Assembly (NCBI RefSeq): GCF_001905905.1
Contig: NZ_LIVT01000007.1
Coordinates: forward strand, 186,001 to 250,000
Direction: 5' to 3'
DNA from: Streptomyces sp. CB02366
GTDB taxonomy: Bacteria > Actinomycetota > Actinomycetes > Streptomycetales > Streptomycetaceae
DNA: 64,000 nucleotides
Part shown: positions 1 to 7,800 of the stretch, one piece after another
Layout: each line of letters opens with the position of its first letter
How positions within the stretch are numbered: position 1 is the stretch's first letter
Notes under the pieces: model-generated
Seen by the model: only the letters and a program-made list of their open reading frames with translations
Databases searched by the model: none
What the model was told of the DNA's origin: nothing
Position numbers and translations under genes: made by a program

Positions 1-512
1 GGTCCGACACCACCGAGGCGCTGGGGTCCCTCGCGCGGAAGGAGCGGCACTCCTACGGGGCCCAGTTCGCCGAGGTCGCCGTCGACACCGCCATCGGCGA
101 GATCCGGGTGCGCCGCATGCTCGGCATCTTCGCGGCGGGCCGCATCGTCAACCCGCTCACCGCCCGCAACCAGCTCGTCGGCGGCATGACCTGGGGCATC
201 TCCATGGCCCTGCACGAGGAGGCGGTCCGCGACCGGAACACCGGCGTCCACTACGCCCCCGACTTCGCCGGCTACCACGTCGCCACCCACGCCGACGTCC
301 CGGACGTCGAGGCGGACTGGGTGGACGACCACGATCCGGACGACCCGGTCGGCATCAAGGGCGTCGGCGAGATCGGCATCGTGGGCGCGGCGGCGGCCGT
401 CGCCAACGCGGTCCACCACGCCACCGGCGTACGCCACCGGAACCTGCCGATCCGCCCCGACCGGGTGATCGAAGCGGCGGCGGGCTCCGCCGGAGGAGCG
501 GTGGATGCTTGA
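1..512 (+). CDS. Xanthine dehydrogenase family molybdopterin-binding subunit, C-terminal fragment
   Basis: The gene enters from the left edge and is read in frame from base 3, giving the last 169 residues. The segment has the typical end of the large (molybdenum) subunit of xanthine dehydrogenase/aldehyde oxidase-type hydroxylases: GRIVNP, then NQLVGGMTWGISMALHEE, then GIKGVGEIGIVG, which in this family line the molybdopterin and substrate site. These enzymes hydroxylate purines or aldehydes in the cytoplasm using Mo-pterin, [2Fe-2S] and FAD subunits; the other subunits would lie to the left, outside the window. The stop overlaps the start of the XdhC gene by 8 bases, so the two are translationally coupled, which fits XdhC being its dedicated maturation factor. 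The substrate cannot be told from this fragment. Confidence 0.88.
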   Translation, partial: SDTTEALGSLARKERHSYGAQFAEVAVDTAIGEIRVRRMLGIFAAGRIVNPLTARNQLVGGMTWGISMALHEEAVRDRNTGVHYAPDFAGYHVATHADVPDVEADWVDDHDPDDPVGIKGVGEIGIVGAAAAVANAVHHATGVRHRNLPIRPDRVIEAAAGSAGGAVDA

Positions 513-1662
513 CATCGCGGGCGAGCTGCACCGATGGGTCGAGGAGGGCCGGGAGTTCGCCGTCGGCACCGTCGTCTCCGTCGGCGGCAGCGCGCCGCGC
601 GGCCCCGGCGCCGCCCTCGCCGTGGACATGGAGGGCACGGCGATCGGCTCGGTCTCCGGCGGCTGTGTGGAGGGCGCGGTCTACGAACTGTGCGCGCAGG
701 CCCTCCGGGACGGCCGCACCGTGGGGGAACGGTTCGGCTACAGCGACGAGGACGCCTTCGCCGTGGGACTGACCTGCGGCGGGGTCCTCGACATCCTCGT
801 CACCCCGGTACGGGCCGACTCACCGCAGCGGAGCGTGCTGCGGGCCGCGCTGGCAGCCGCGGCCTCCGGCGCCTCCGCGGCCCTGGCCCGGGTGGTGAGC
901 GGCCCCGGGGAACTTCTGGGGCGCTCGCTGCTGGTGCGCGCCGACGGCTCCCGCGAAGGCGGGCTCGGCGGCCACCCGGAGCTGGACGGCACGGCGGCGG
1001 CCGAGGCGGCGGCCCTGCTCGACGCCGGCCGCACCGGCACGGTCGCCCTCTCCGAGGACGGTTCGCACTGCCCCGGCGGGCTCACCCTGCTCGTCGAGTC
1101 CAGCGTGGAGCCGCCCCGGATGATCGTCTTCGGCGCGGTCGACTTCGCCGCGGCGCTGGTACGGGCCGGCAAGTTCCTCGGCCACCATGTGACGGTGTGC
1201 GACGCCCGGCCCGTCTTCGCCACCCCCGCCCGGTTCCCCGAGGCCGACGAGGTCGTCGTCGACTGGCCCCACCGCTACCTCCGGCGCACCCCGACCGACG
1301 GGCGCACGGTCCTGTGCGTGCTCACGCACGAAGCCCGGTTCGACGTGCCGCTGCTCACGGAGGCGCTGCGGGCGCCCGCCGCCTTCGTCGGCGCGATGGG
1401 GTCGCGCCGTACCCACGCGGACCGGGTCCGGCGACTGCGCGAGGCCGGGCTGGGCGACGGCGAACTGGCGAGGCTGCGGTCGCCCATCGGACTGGACCTG
1501 GGGGCCCGTACGCCGGAGGAGACGGCCCTGTCCATCGCGGCGGAGATCGTCGCGGCCCGGCGCGGCGGCACGGGCCGGCCGCTGACCGGGGGAGCGGAGC
1601 CCATCCACCGGCAGCCGCGACCGGACCCCCGGGCGGAGCGGCGGGCCGTCGGACCGCGCTGA
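505..1662 (+). CDS. XdhC/CoxI family molybdenum-enzyme maturation protein
   Basis: A 385-residue protein with the two-part XdhC layout. The N-terminal XdhC/CoxI domain carries GSVSGGCVEGAVYE and a second conserved cysteine in GLTCGG. The C-terminal half is a Rossmann-type XdhC_C domain ending with GAMGSRRTHADR and SPIGLDLGARTPEETALSIAAEI. In studied members the protein binds molybdenum cofactor, promotes addition of the terminal sulfido ligand and passes the cofactor to xanthine dehydrogenase-type enzymes. The ATG at 505 overlaps the end of the molybdopterin-binding subunit and has GGAGGAG just upstream, so the start is well supported. The last 35 residues are Arg/Pro-rich and probably disordered. 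Family assignment is secure; the client is inferred from the overlap. Confidence 0.93.
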   Translation: MLDIAGELHRWVEEGREFAVGTVVSVGGSAPRGPGAALAVDMEGTAIGSVSGGCVEGAVYELCAQALRDGRTVGERFGYSDEDAFAVGLTCGGVLDILVTPVRADSPQRSVLRAALAAAASGASAALARVVSGPGELLGRSLLVRADGSREGGLGGHPELDGTAAAEAAALLDAGRTGTVALSEDGSHCPGGLTLLVESSVEPPRMIVFGAVDFAAALVRAGKFLGHHVTVCDARPVFATPARFPEADEVVVDWPHRYLRRTPTDGRTVLCVLTHEARFDVPLLTEALRAPAAFVGAMGSRRTHADRVRRLREAGLGDGELARLRSPIGLDLGARTPEETALSIAAEIVAARRGGTGRPLTGGAEPIHRQPRPDPRAERRAVGPR

Positions 1663-1992
1663 GGCCGCAGGGGCCGCGCTGTTCGCCCGCCCTCGCCACC
1701 GCCATCGCCCCGGCGTCCGCCGCCACCACCCCGGGCCTGGCGCGGGGACGTGCGGCCCGGGGCGGCGGACGTCGATCCGAGCCGGGCCGCGGCCCCCTCC
1801 GGGCGGCCCGCGCCGTGCTTTCTCGTCCACGGCGCGGGCCGGCAGACGGGGTATGCGGCCTACGCCGGCCCACGAAAAGCGGACCGCACGTTTGGCGGAG
1901 CCGTACCGGGTCACTCCACTACAGCGGCGTGTGCCCACCCGGGAACCGGACCGGCCGGTGACGGACTCGGGCTCGCTCCGCGACGAGGAGAC
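1663..1992. other. Intergenic region with a possible stress promoter
   Basis: 330 bases without a credible gene. The only signal I can point to is a near-match to the SigB-type promoter at 1890-1913, listed separately. The rest is GC-rich sequence without a convincing hairpin. Confidence 0.5.
1890..1913 (+). promoter_or_regulatory. Possible SigB-type promoter (degenerate -10)
   Basis: GTTTGG starts at 1890 and GGGTCA at 1908, with exactly 14 bases after GTTT. The -35 GTTTGG is identical to those of the stronger promoters at 9866 and 7699, but the -10 reads GGGTCA rather than GGGTAC/T. It lies about 80 bases ahead of the small gene at 1993. Treated as a possible weak member of the set. Confidence 0.35.
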
Positions 1993-2217
1993 ATGAACCG
2001 CACGACGGTGGAACGACTGCTGACCGCACAGGAGGACACGATGCGTGACGTACGCAGGCTCCTGCGGGCCAAGGTCCTCAAGGCTCGCGGGCTGGCCCGG
2101 GAATCGGACGGCAAGGCGCTCGACGACCAGGTCCGCAAGGACGAGGGCCGGCGCCGCCAGGACGAGGCCCGCCGCCTGGAGCGGCGGGACCGCCCCGACG
2201 GGAGCTCCGGCCGTTGA
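1993..2217 (+). CDS. Small charged protein of unknown function (74 aa)
   Basis: Not recognised. The ATG at 1993 follows GAGGAG with a short spacer, so I prefer it to any upstream start in the same open frame. The product is hydrophilic and dominated by Arg, Asp and Glu; the stretch from about residue 10 onward (TAQEDTMRDVRRLLRAKVLKAR) reads as an amphipathic helix and the C-terminal third is a repetitive Asp/Arg/Glu segment. There is no signal peptide or membrane span. Its end overlaps a TTG that opens the next frame, and the following methyltransferase probably starts 42 bases later, so they may share a transcript. A possible SigB-type promoter lies about 80 bases upstream, which would suit a small stress protein, but that is inference. 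Confidence 0.6.
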   Translation: MNRTTVERLLTAQEDTMRDVRRLLRAKVLKARGLARESDGKALDDQVRKDEGRRRQDEARRLERRDRPDGSSGR

Positions 2218-2258
2218 ACGGGCGAGGGGTACGGGTTTCCGAGGGCGAGGACGACCCG

Positions 2259-2975
2259 ATGACGCGGCCGGCCCCGCCGGAGGTCTCCGCAACGCTTCCT
2301 CCGGCGGCGGAAAGCCCGGGCCGGCCCCGGGTCGTGCGGCTTCCCGGCGTGTACCGGCCGCAGACCGACACCCTGCTGCTCGCCCTCGCCATGCGTCGCG
2401 AGGGGATCGGCGCGGGCACGGACCTGCTGGACCTGTGCACCGGGACCGGCGCGCTGGCCCTGCACGCCGCCCGGCTCGGCGCCCGTGTCACGGCCGTGGA
2501 CATCAGCCGCCGGGCGGTGGCCTCCGCACGGCTGAACACCGCACTCGCCCGCCTGCCCGTCACCGTCCGCCGGGGCGATCTGCTGCGGGCCCTGCCGGGC
2601 CGTACGTTCGACGCCGTCGTCAGCAACCCCCCGTACGTCCCCGCCCCCGGCCTGACGGCGCCGCGCCACCGCGCCGGCCGGTCCTGGGACGCGGGGCCAG
2701 ACGGCCGGATGATCCTCGACCGCATCTGCGACGACGCCTTCGCCGCCCTGCGCCCCGGTGGACTGCTCCTGCTCGTCCAGTCGGGGCTGAGCCGCCCCGC
2801 GGAGACGGTCGACCGGCTCTCCTCGGCCGGGCTGGACGTGTCCGTGACCGACCGGGTCACGATCCCGTTCGGCCCCGTCACCCGGGGCCGGGCCGCCTGG
2901 CTGCGGGCACGGGGGCTGCTGCGCGACCGGCTCGACCGGGAGGAACTGGTGGTGATCCGTGCCCGGAAGAAATGA
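2259..2975 (+). CDS. HemK2/MTQ2-type protein methyltransferase
   Basis: A class I SAM-dependent methyltransferase of 238 residues. Motif I reads DLCTGTGALALHAARLGA, followed by VTAVDISRRAV, and the catalytic motif is SNPPYVP, the (N/D)PPY signature of enzymes that methylate the side-chain amide of glutamine or asparagine, as HemK/PrmC do on release factors. At this length it lacks the N-terminal helical domain of true PrmC and resembles the shorter HemK2/Mtq2 group. I chose the ATG at 2259 (GAGGGCGAGGA ahead of it) over a TTG 45 bases upstream that has no good ribosome site. The 3' end overlaps the CDGSH gene by 17 bases, so the two are coupled. The substrate is unknown. Confidence 0.82.
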   Translation: MTRPAPPEVSATLPPAAESPGRPRVVRLPGVYRPQTDTLLLALAMRREGIGAGTDLLDLCTGTGALALHAARLGARVTAVDISRRAVASARLNTALARLPVTVRRGDLLRALPGRTFDAVVSNPPYVPAPGLTAPRHRAGRSWDAGPDGRMILDRICDDAFAALRPGGLLLLVQSGLSRPAETVDRLSSAGLDVSVTDRVTIPFGPVTRGRAAWLRARGLLRDRLDREELVVIRARKK

Positions 2976-4260
2976 GACGCCCCGCCGCGTGGTGCTGAAC
3001 CGGGAGGGCCCCGTCCTGGTCGAGGGGCCGGTCGAGGTGGTGGGAGACGACGGCACGACGGCCCGGTCGGACCGCTTCGTCGTCGCCCTCTGCACCTGCC
3101 GACGCAGCCGCGCCTACCCCTGGTGCGACACCAGCCACCGCCGCCGCAAGCCCGTCGCCCCCCCCGCGGGGCGGTCCGGACGGACGACCGCCCCGGGAGG
3201 GCGAGGAGGAGTCCCGAACGTGACGACCCAGGCCACCACGGAGCCACGAGTGAACGACAGCCCCGCGGCGTCCCCCGCGCTCCCCGCGGCGCGCGGCCCC
3301 CTGAGCGAGAGCGTGCTCCAGGTGCTGGCGGGCGGGGCCGCCCGGCTGCCCGACGCCGACGCGGTACGCCGCTGCGATCCGTACGGGGACGACCTCCACC
3401 TGCTCCTGTACGTCCTGTACGAGCTGCACTACCGGGGGTTCACCGGGGTGGACGAGCGCCTGGAGTGGGATCCGGCCCTGCTCGGCGTGCGCGCGGCGGC
3501 CGAGGACGTCTTCCTGGACGCGGTACGCCGCGACGGGGGCTCCGGCGGAAAGGACGTGGCGGGGGCGGTGGACGCGCTCCAGCTGGAACCCGTCGGGGAC
3601 GACGGCCACAGCGTCAGCCACCACCTCCAGCGGGAGGGCGAACTGTGGCAGCTGCGCGAATACGCCGCCCTTCGCTCCTTGTACCACCTCAAGGAGGCCG
3701 ATCCGCACCTGTGGGTGGTGCCCCGGCTCCGCGGGCGCGCCAAGGCGGCAATGGTGGCCGTGGAGTTCGACGAGTTCGGGGCGGGGCGGGCCGAGAACGT
3801 CCACGCCCAGCTCTTCGCCGACCTGATGGCCGACCTCGGCCTCGACGTACGGTACGGCCGCTACCTCGACGCCGCGCCCGCCCAGGCGCTGGCCACGGTC
3901 AACCTGATGTCCCTCTTCGGCCTGCACCGCCGACTGCGCGGCGCGCTGGTCGGGCACTTCGCCGCGGTGGAGATCACCTCCTCCCCCGGCTCGCGGAGGC
4001 TGGCCGAGGCCCTGCGCCGCGCGGGCGCCGGCCCCGCGGCCCAGCGGTTCTACGACGAGCACGTGGAGGCCGACGCGGTGCACGAGCAGGTGGTGCGCCA
4101 CGAGGTGGTCGACGGTCTGCTGGAGGACGAGCCCGGCCTGGCCGCCGACGTCGTCCTGGGCATCGAGGCGACCGGATACCTGGAGGACCGCCTGGGCGAC
4201 CATCTGCTGACGGCGTGGCGCGGGGGCCGCTCCGCCCTGCGCGCACCGCTGGCGCCCTGA
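2959..4260 (+). CDS. CDGSH iron-sulfur domain fused to heme-oxygenase-like iron enzyme
   Basis: One uninterrupted 433-residue frame carries two parts. Residues 1-62 are a CDGSH-type [2Fe-2S] domain: C45-T-C47, S50, P54-W-C56-D-T-S-H60, the usual three-Cys one-His set with DTSH in place of DGSH. Residues about 105-425 are an iron-containing redox enzyme of the heme-oxygenase-like fold, with acidic/histidine clusters EFDEFGAGRAENVH (about 269-282) and YDEHVEADAVHEQV (about 365-378) that could bind a metal centre. In related genomes these two are, to my knowledge, usually separate neighbouring genes. Here there is no stop between them, only a linker rich in Pro/Arg/Gly. A GTG at 3220 preceded by GCGAGGAGGAG could start the second part alone, so both a fusion and a free oxidase may be made. 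The reaction is unknown. Confidence 0.75.
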   Translation: MPGRNETPRRVVLNREGPVLVEGPVEVVGDDGTTARSDRFVVALCTCRRSRAYPWCDTSHRRRKPVAPPAGRSGRTTAPGGRGGVPNVTTQATTEPRVNDSPAASPALPAARGPLSESVLQVLAGGAARLPDADAVRRCDPYGDDLHLLLYVLYELHYRGFTGVDERLEWDPALLGVRAAAEDVFLDAVRRDGGSGGKDVAGAVDALQLEPVGDDGHSVSHHLQREGELWQLREYAALRSLYHLKEADPHLWVVPRLRGRAKAAMVAVEFDEFGAGRAENVHAQLFADLMADLGLDVRYGRYLDAAPAQALATVNLMSLFGLHRRLRGALVGHFAAVEITSSPGSRRLAEALRRAGAGPAAQRFYDEHVEADAVHEQVVRHEVVDGLLEDEPGLAADVVLGIEATGYLEDRLGDHLLTAWRGGRSALRAPLAP

Positions 4261-4284
4261 CCCGCCGGCCTGCCCGCCGGGGCC

Positions 4285-4821
4285 TCAGAAGGAGACGTCG
4301 ACGCCGTCCGGGACCGCCGCTCCCATGTTGCGCTCCATCATGCGCAGCGCGGCCTCCGCGAGATCGCCGTGGATGTGCGCCACGGCGTCCCTCGGCACCG
4401 TCACGCTCAGATGCCGGATGTGCGCGTCGAGCGCCGAGTACAGCACGCACTGCTCCGTGACCTGACCGCACAGCACGAGGTGGTCGGCCTCCAACTGGGA
4501 GAGCAGATAGGTGAGCGGGGTCTCGTAGAAGACGGAGTGCCGGGCCTTGACGACGAACAGGGAGTCGTCGTCCGGAAGCACGGGCTTCACCAGTTCGGCG
4601 TGGCTCCCCGCGAGCGCCGTCTCGATGATCTCCCCGTGGTGGGAGCGCCACTGTCCGAAGTTGTCGTTCGCGTAGACGACGGGGACCCGCTGCGAGCGGG
4701 CGCGGTCGATCAGCCGCTCCATCTGCGGGAGCGCCGAGCGGACGGACGGCACGAGCAGGTCGGCGTCGGGATGGTCGTAGGAGTTGATCATGTCGATGAC
4801 GATGAGAGCGCTGTTTCCCAT
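4285..4821 (-). CDS. Isochorismatase-like cysteine hydrolase
   Basis: A 178-residue single-domain protein of the isochorismatase superfamily, which hydrolyses amide, imide or vinyl-ether bonds of small molecules (nicotinamide, carbamoyl compounds, isochorismate). The catalytic triad is visible: Asp10 in LIVIDMINSY, Lys92 in FVVKARHSVFYET and the nucleophile Cys125 in GQVTEQCVLYSA, with the cis-peptide motif preceding it. It begins 31 bases after the stop of the sigma factor gene on the same strand and is probably cotranscribed with it, which suggests a stress-related role. The real substrate cannot be deduced from sequence. Confidence 0.85.
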   Translation of the reverse strand: MGNSALIVIDMINSYDHPDADLLVPSVRSALPQMERLIDRARSQRVPVVYANDNFGQWRSHHGEIIETALAGSHAELVKPVLPDDDSLFVVKARHSVFYETPLTYLLSQLEADHLVLCGQVTEQCVLYSALDAHIRHLSVTVPRDAVAHIHGDLAEAALRMMERNMGAAVPDGVDVSF

Positions 4822-4852
4822 GGCTGCTTTCCCGGGCGGCTGTGCCCGCCCG

Positions 4853-5647
4853 TCAGAGGGCTCCTTGGAGGACCCCGTCGCGTACGCGTTCGCATGACTG
4901 GCTGAGCAGACGTGACACGTGCATCTGCGAGATGCCGAGGCGTTCGGCGATGCGCACCTGCGTCATGTCCTGGAAGTACCGGAGGTACAGGATGGTGCGT
5001 TCCCGTTCCGGGAGCCCGCGCAGCCCCGGTTTGACGGCCTCCCGGTCGACGGCGACCTCCAGCGCCCTGTCGCAGGAGCCCAGCCGGTCGACCAACGGCA
5101 TTCCCCCCTCCGAACCCGTGGGCTCGGCGTCCAGGGAGAGGGCGCTGTAGCTGTCCAGGGCCTCCAGCCCCAGCACCACGTCCTCCTCGGCGAGCCCGGT
5201 GGCGGAAGCGATCTCGGCACAGGTCGGGGCCCTGCCCGACGTGGTCTGCGCCAGCTCCCGGCGGGCCGCCCGCACGCGGTTGCGCAGGTCCTGCACCCGC
5301 CGCGGGACGTGGACGTCCCAGGTGTGATCGCGGAAGTGCCGCTTCAGCTCCCCGGTGACGGTGGGCACGGCGTACGTCTCGAACGCCTTGCCCCGCTCCG
5401 GGTCGTAGCGGTCCACCGCCTTGACCAGCCCCATCGCGGCCACCTGCCGCAGATCGTCCATCGTCTCCCCCCGGTCGCGGAACCTGGTCGCCAGCCGGTG
5501 GGCCATCGGCAGCCAGGCGCAGATCGTCTCGCTGCGCAAGGCGTCCCGCTCCGGCCCCGGCGGAAGCGACCGCAGCCTCCGGAACGCGTCGGTGCTCGCC
5601 CGGTCGGCCGGGCGGGGGCCGGGCTGGGGGGAGGGGGGGTCCTGCAT
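4853..5647 (-). CDS. RNA polymerase sigma factor, SigB/SigF/SigG subfamily
   Basis: A stress- or development-type sigma-70 family factor of 264 residues that directs RNA polymerase to SigB-like promoters. Region 2 is clear (DDLRQVAAMGLVKAVDRYDP, then KAFETYAVPTVTGELKRHFRD), region 3 follows (VPRRVQDLRNRVRAA, then APTCAEIASATGL), and region 4 ends with the helix-turn-helix MTQVRIAERLGISQMHVSRLLS. The N-terminal 25 residues are Pro-rich. I prefer the ATG at 5647 because GAGGAG lies seven bases ahead of it; a GTG at 5656 overlaps that site. A SigB-type promoter at 5769-5793 suggests autoregulation. No anti-sigma or anti-anti-sigma gene is next to it, so the control partner must be elsewhere. Confidence 0.93.
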   Translation of the reverse strand: MQDPPSPQPGPRPADRASTDAFRRLRSLPPGPERDALRSETICAWLPMAHRLATRFRDRGETMDDLRQVAAMGLVKAVDRYDPERGKAFETYAVPTVTGELKRHFRDHTWDVHVPRRVQDLRNRVRAARRELAQTTSGRAPTCAEIASATGLAEEDVVLGLEALDSYSALSLDAEPTGSEGGMPLVDRLGSCDRALEVAVDREAVKPGLRGLPERERTILYLRYFQDMTQVRIAERLGISQMHVSRLLSQSCERVRDGVLQGAL

Positions 5648-5768
5648 GGCTGTCACTCCTCGGCGGCGCTCTGACGATGCGTTCGGGTTGCCGCGGGAGG
5701 CGCAGGACCGGACAGACGCCGCCCGGGATCCCGCGGGCGTACCTCATGTCCGAAGCACGAATAGCCCC

Positions 5769-5793
5769 ATACCCGGGCATAAAGGAACTAAAC
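5769..5793 (-). promoter_or_regulatory. SigB-type promoter ahead of the sigma factor gene
   Basis: On the minus strand GTTT (5793-5790) is followed by 15 bases and GGGTAT (5774-5769). This matches the published Streptomyces SigB-group consensus GNNT-N14-16-GGGTAC/T. It lies about 120 bases before the sigma gene start, so the sigma factor may drive its own gene together with the downstream cysteine hydrolase. Confidence 0.65.
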
Positions 5794-5846
5794 CTGATGA
5801 AAGCCCCACCGGCATCTCGAGCGCGTCCCCTCCCGGGCCGCCGAGA

Positions 5847-5874
5847 ACGGCTCCGCCGGGCCCGGCGGAGCCGT
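5847..5874 (-). terminator. Rho-independent-type hairpin after the HAD gene
   Basis: A perfect 28-base palindrome (14-base arms, centre GGGCCC) begins two bases beyond the stop codon of the minus-strand HAD hydrolase. There is no T run, as is usual in Streptomyces terminators. It would separate the three-gene stress operon from the sigma factor promoter. Confidence 0.6.
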
Positions 5875-5875
5875 G

Positions 5876-6544
5876 TCATCCGGCTGCCGGGCCGAAGGGG
5901 CTGTCGTCGAGGCGGGCGAGCAGGTCGGCCACGTCCCGGTAGACCGTCCGGGCTCCCGCCCGCTCCAGGTCGGCGCGGGGGATGCCGCCCGACAGGAGGG
6001 CCACCGCGCTCACCCCGGCCCGGGACGCCGCCTCCATGTCCCACACCGTGTCGCCCACGAACACCGCCTCCCCGGGGTCGGCGCCGGCCAGGCGGCAGGC
6101 CAGCTCCACCGGCTCCGGGGCGGGCTTGCCCCGCTCCACGTCGTCCGAACTCGCCGTGGCGAGAATCGCCTCGTCGGCGTCGATCGCACGCCGCAGCGCC
6201 GTGAGTTCCGCGCCGCCCGCCGAGGTGGCGAGGACGACCCGCCACCCGCGTTCGTCGAGCGTGCGCAACAGGTCGCCCGCGCCCCGGAAGGCGGGGAGCC
6301 GGTCGAAGTACGTCGCGTACAGCACCGTGTGCGCGGAGCTGATGGCGTCGTCCTGGTCGCGGTCCCGGTCGGCGCCCAGCAGCCGCTCGATCAGATCGCT
6401 TGAACCCAGGCCCACCGACCGGTGGATGTCCGGCATCGGCACGGTGTGCCCGGCCTGCCGGAACGCCTCCCACCACGCCACCACATGGAGGTGGTTGGTG
6501 TCCGTGAGCGTGCCGTCCACATCGAAGATCGCCGCACCCGCCAT
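5876..6544 (-). CDS. HAD-superfamily hydrolase (phosphatase/phosphomutase type)
   Basis: A 222-residue haloacid-dehalogenase fold enzyme. Motif I is FDVDGTLTDTN (nucleophile and acid/base Asp residues), motif II is the threonine/serine in VVLATSAGGAE, motif III is the lysine in ERGKPAPEPVELA and motif IV is FVGDTVWDMEAA. The helical cap after motif I matches the subclass of beta-phosphoglucomutase and phosphoglycolate phosphatase, which dephosphorylate small sugar phosphates in the cytoplasm. The gene is last in a minus-strand run after the Rho_N-like protein and DUF5709 genes (48-base gap) and ends at a strong hairpin. The substrate is unknown. Confidence 0.85.
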   Translation of the reverse strand: MAGAAIFDVDGTLTDTNHLHVVAWWEAFRQAGHTVPMPDIHRSVGLGSSDLIERLLGADRDRDQDDAISSAHTVLYATYFDRLPAFRGAGDLLRTLDERGWRVVLATSAGGAELTALRRAIDADEAILATASSDDVERGKPAPEPVELACRLAGADPGEAVFVGDTVWDMEAASRAGVSAVALLSGGIPRADLERAGARTVYRDVADLLARLDDSPFGPAAG

Positions 6545-6592
6545 GCTCTCCCGCTTTCTCGCTCCCCCGCCGCTTCGCCCCGGAGGGCCTCG

Positions 6593-7054
6593 TCAGAGGG
6601 CGTCGTCCTCGTCCCTCACGTGGACGGCGGCTTCCTCGGCCGACGCCGCGCCCCCGTCGATGCCCACGTCCCGGGCGAAGACGTCGGTCTCCCGCCCGGT
6701 GGGGTCGTCCGCGGGGCTCAGACGGCCCGCCCGGGGTTCGCGCCCGGTCCCCTCCACGGGCTCGCCGTCGCCCCCGGGCAGATCGCCGATGCCGTCGCCC
6801 GCGGGCGGCTCCACGTCGTCGACCTCCTGGGCGAGCCGCTGGTCCAGGGACTCGCCGCGACGCTCCTCCGCCCCCGTCGTGCCGAACTTGTCCACGCCGA
6901 GCGGACGTTCGGGAGGGGAGTAGCCCTCTTCCATGTGGTCGTCCAGGCCCCGTTCGCCGAGCGTGTTCTCCAGGTCGAGATCGTCGTTCGGCGGATCCTG
7001 TCCGTCGTCGTCCTGCGGCTGGTACACATCGTCGCCGCGTGCGTCTGCGGGCAT
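6593..7054 (-). CDS. DUF5709 family acidic protein
   Basis: A 153-residue, strongly acidic, soluble protein without membrane spans or signal peptide. The central segment, GYSPPERPLGVDKFGTTGAE followed by GESLDQRLAQEVDDVEP, is the signature of the actinobacterial DUF5709 family, whose function is not known. The ends are low-complexity Asp/Gly/Pro segments and likely disordered. I chose the ATG at 7054 because GGAGGAG lies eight bases ahead; a GTG seven codons upstream has no such site. It sits between the Rho_N-like stress protein gene (50-base gap) and the HAD gene (48-base gap), and probably shares the SigB-type promoter at 7676-7699. Confidence 0.8.
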   Translation of the reverse strand: MPADARGDDVYQPQDDDGQDPPNDDLDLENTLGERGLDDHMEEGYSPPERPLGVDKFGTTGAEERRGESLDQRLAQEVDDVEPPAGDGIGDLPGGDGEPVEGTGREPRAGRLSPADDPTGRETDVFARDVGIDGGAASAEEAAVHVRDEDDAL

Positions 7055-7104
7055 GTCTTCTGCTCCTCCGTCCACGGGTCGTCCGCTCCGGGCGCCGTGC
7101 TGCG

Positions 7105-7431
7105 TCAGCGGCCGAGAGCCTTGCGCAGCTCTTCCTTGTTCATGGCGGAACGCCCGTCGATGTTCTTCTTCTTCGCCTCCGCGTACAGCTGGTCCTTCGT
7201 GGGACCCTGCGCACCCCGGTGGGAGCGCTCGCCGCCGCGTTCGTAGGCGGATTTCCGGTCCTGCGTGGAGGTCCTGCTCGCCGTCCTGGACTCGCCGGAC
7301 CGGGCGCGTTCCTTGTTCACGGTCCGGGCCGCGATCTCCTTCGCCCGCCCCTCCGAGGCGCCCTGCTTCTTCTCGCTCTCCTTGATGTGCTCGTACTGCC
7401 GCTCACGCTTCTCGCTGGATCCAGCAGGCAT
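7105..7431 (-). CDS. Basic Rho_N/SAP-like protein (annotated elsewhere as plasmid stabilization protein)
   Basis: A 108-residue, highly charged protein. The N-terminal half (SEKRERQYEHIKESEKKQG, then RAKEIAARTVNKERA) is a helical Lys/Glu/Arg segment known from small actinobacterial and bacillar proteins. The C-terminal 30 residues (TKDQLYAEAKKKNIDG, then MNKEELRKAL) match the small helix-extended-helix fold of Rho N-terminal/SAP-type nucleic-acid binding domains. Homologues are often called plasmid stabilization protein, but there is no toxin-antitoxin partner here. The gene heads a three-gene minus-strand run and has a SigB-type promoter about 245 bases upstream, so a role in nucleoid or nucleic-acid protection under stress is a reasonable guess. 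Confidence 0.75.
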   Translation of the reverse strand: MPAGSSEKRERQYEHIKESEKKQGASEGRAKEIAARTVNKERARSGESRTASRTSTQDRKSAYERGGERSHRGAQGPTKDQLYAEAKKKNIDGRSAMNKEELRKALGR

Positions 7432-7800
7432 GATGTGCTCCTCCGCTTCGGTCCGGGGGCCCGGGGTGCGGCGGCGTCACCGGTCGATGACGTCCCGTGC
7501 CCGGTGGACGCCCACCGCCTTTCCCGTACGGATCCCACTAAACAACGCACCGCGGGAGGGCGCCCCCTCGGACGGGGGCGGGGGTGACGCCTGACGTCGG
7601 GCGGGCGGCGCCGACGGCTGTTTTCCCAACCGGCCGGCACCTCGGTTCCGCGTACGCCGGATACCTGGTGTCGGAGTACCCCTGCAGCGGATGCCAAACA
7701 TGTCCCCGGGCGGCCGTTTCCGGTGCTGCCCGCCGTCGTCGGACCACCGGGGGCCCGGGAGGTCAGGAGCGGGCCGCGGGCACGTCGCGGACGGGGAGCG
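7432..7800. other. Intergenic region carrying the stress operon promoter
   Basis: 369 bases between two minus-strand genes. It holds the SigB-type promoter at 7676-7699. I see no credible gene in the long leader between that promoter and the start at 7431. Confidence 0.5.
7676..7699 (-). promoter_or_regulatory. SigB-type promoter of the three-gene stress operon
   Basis: On the minus strand GTTTGG starts at 7699 and GGGTAC spans 7681-7676, with 14 bases after GTTT. It fits GNNT-N14-16-GGGTAC/T exactly and shares GTTTGG with the promoter at 9866. The implied leader to 7431 is about 240 bases, which is long and is the main doubt. Confidence 0.6.

Noticed and set aside
1849..1854. GGGTAT resembling a SigB-type -10 box
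   Set aside because: No GNNT at 14-16 bases upstream; the -35 positions read GGCG, CGGC or ACGG.
2214..2258. Earlier TTG start for the HemK2-like methyltransferase
   Set aside because: Overlaps the previous stop without a ribosome site, while ATG at 2259 has a good one.
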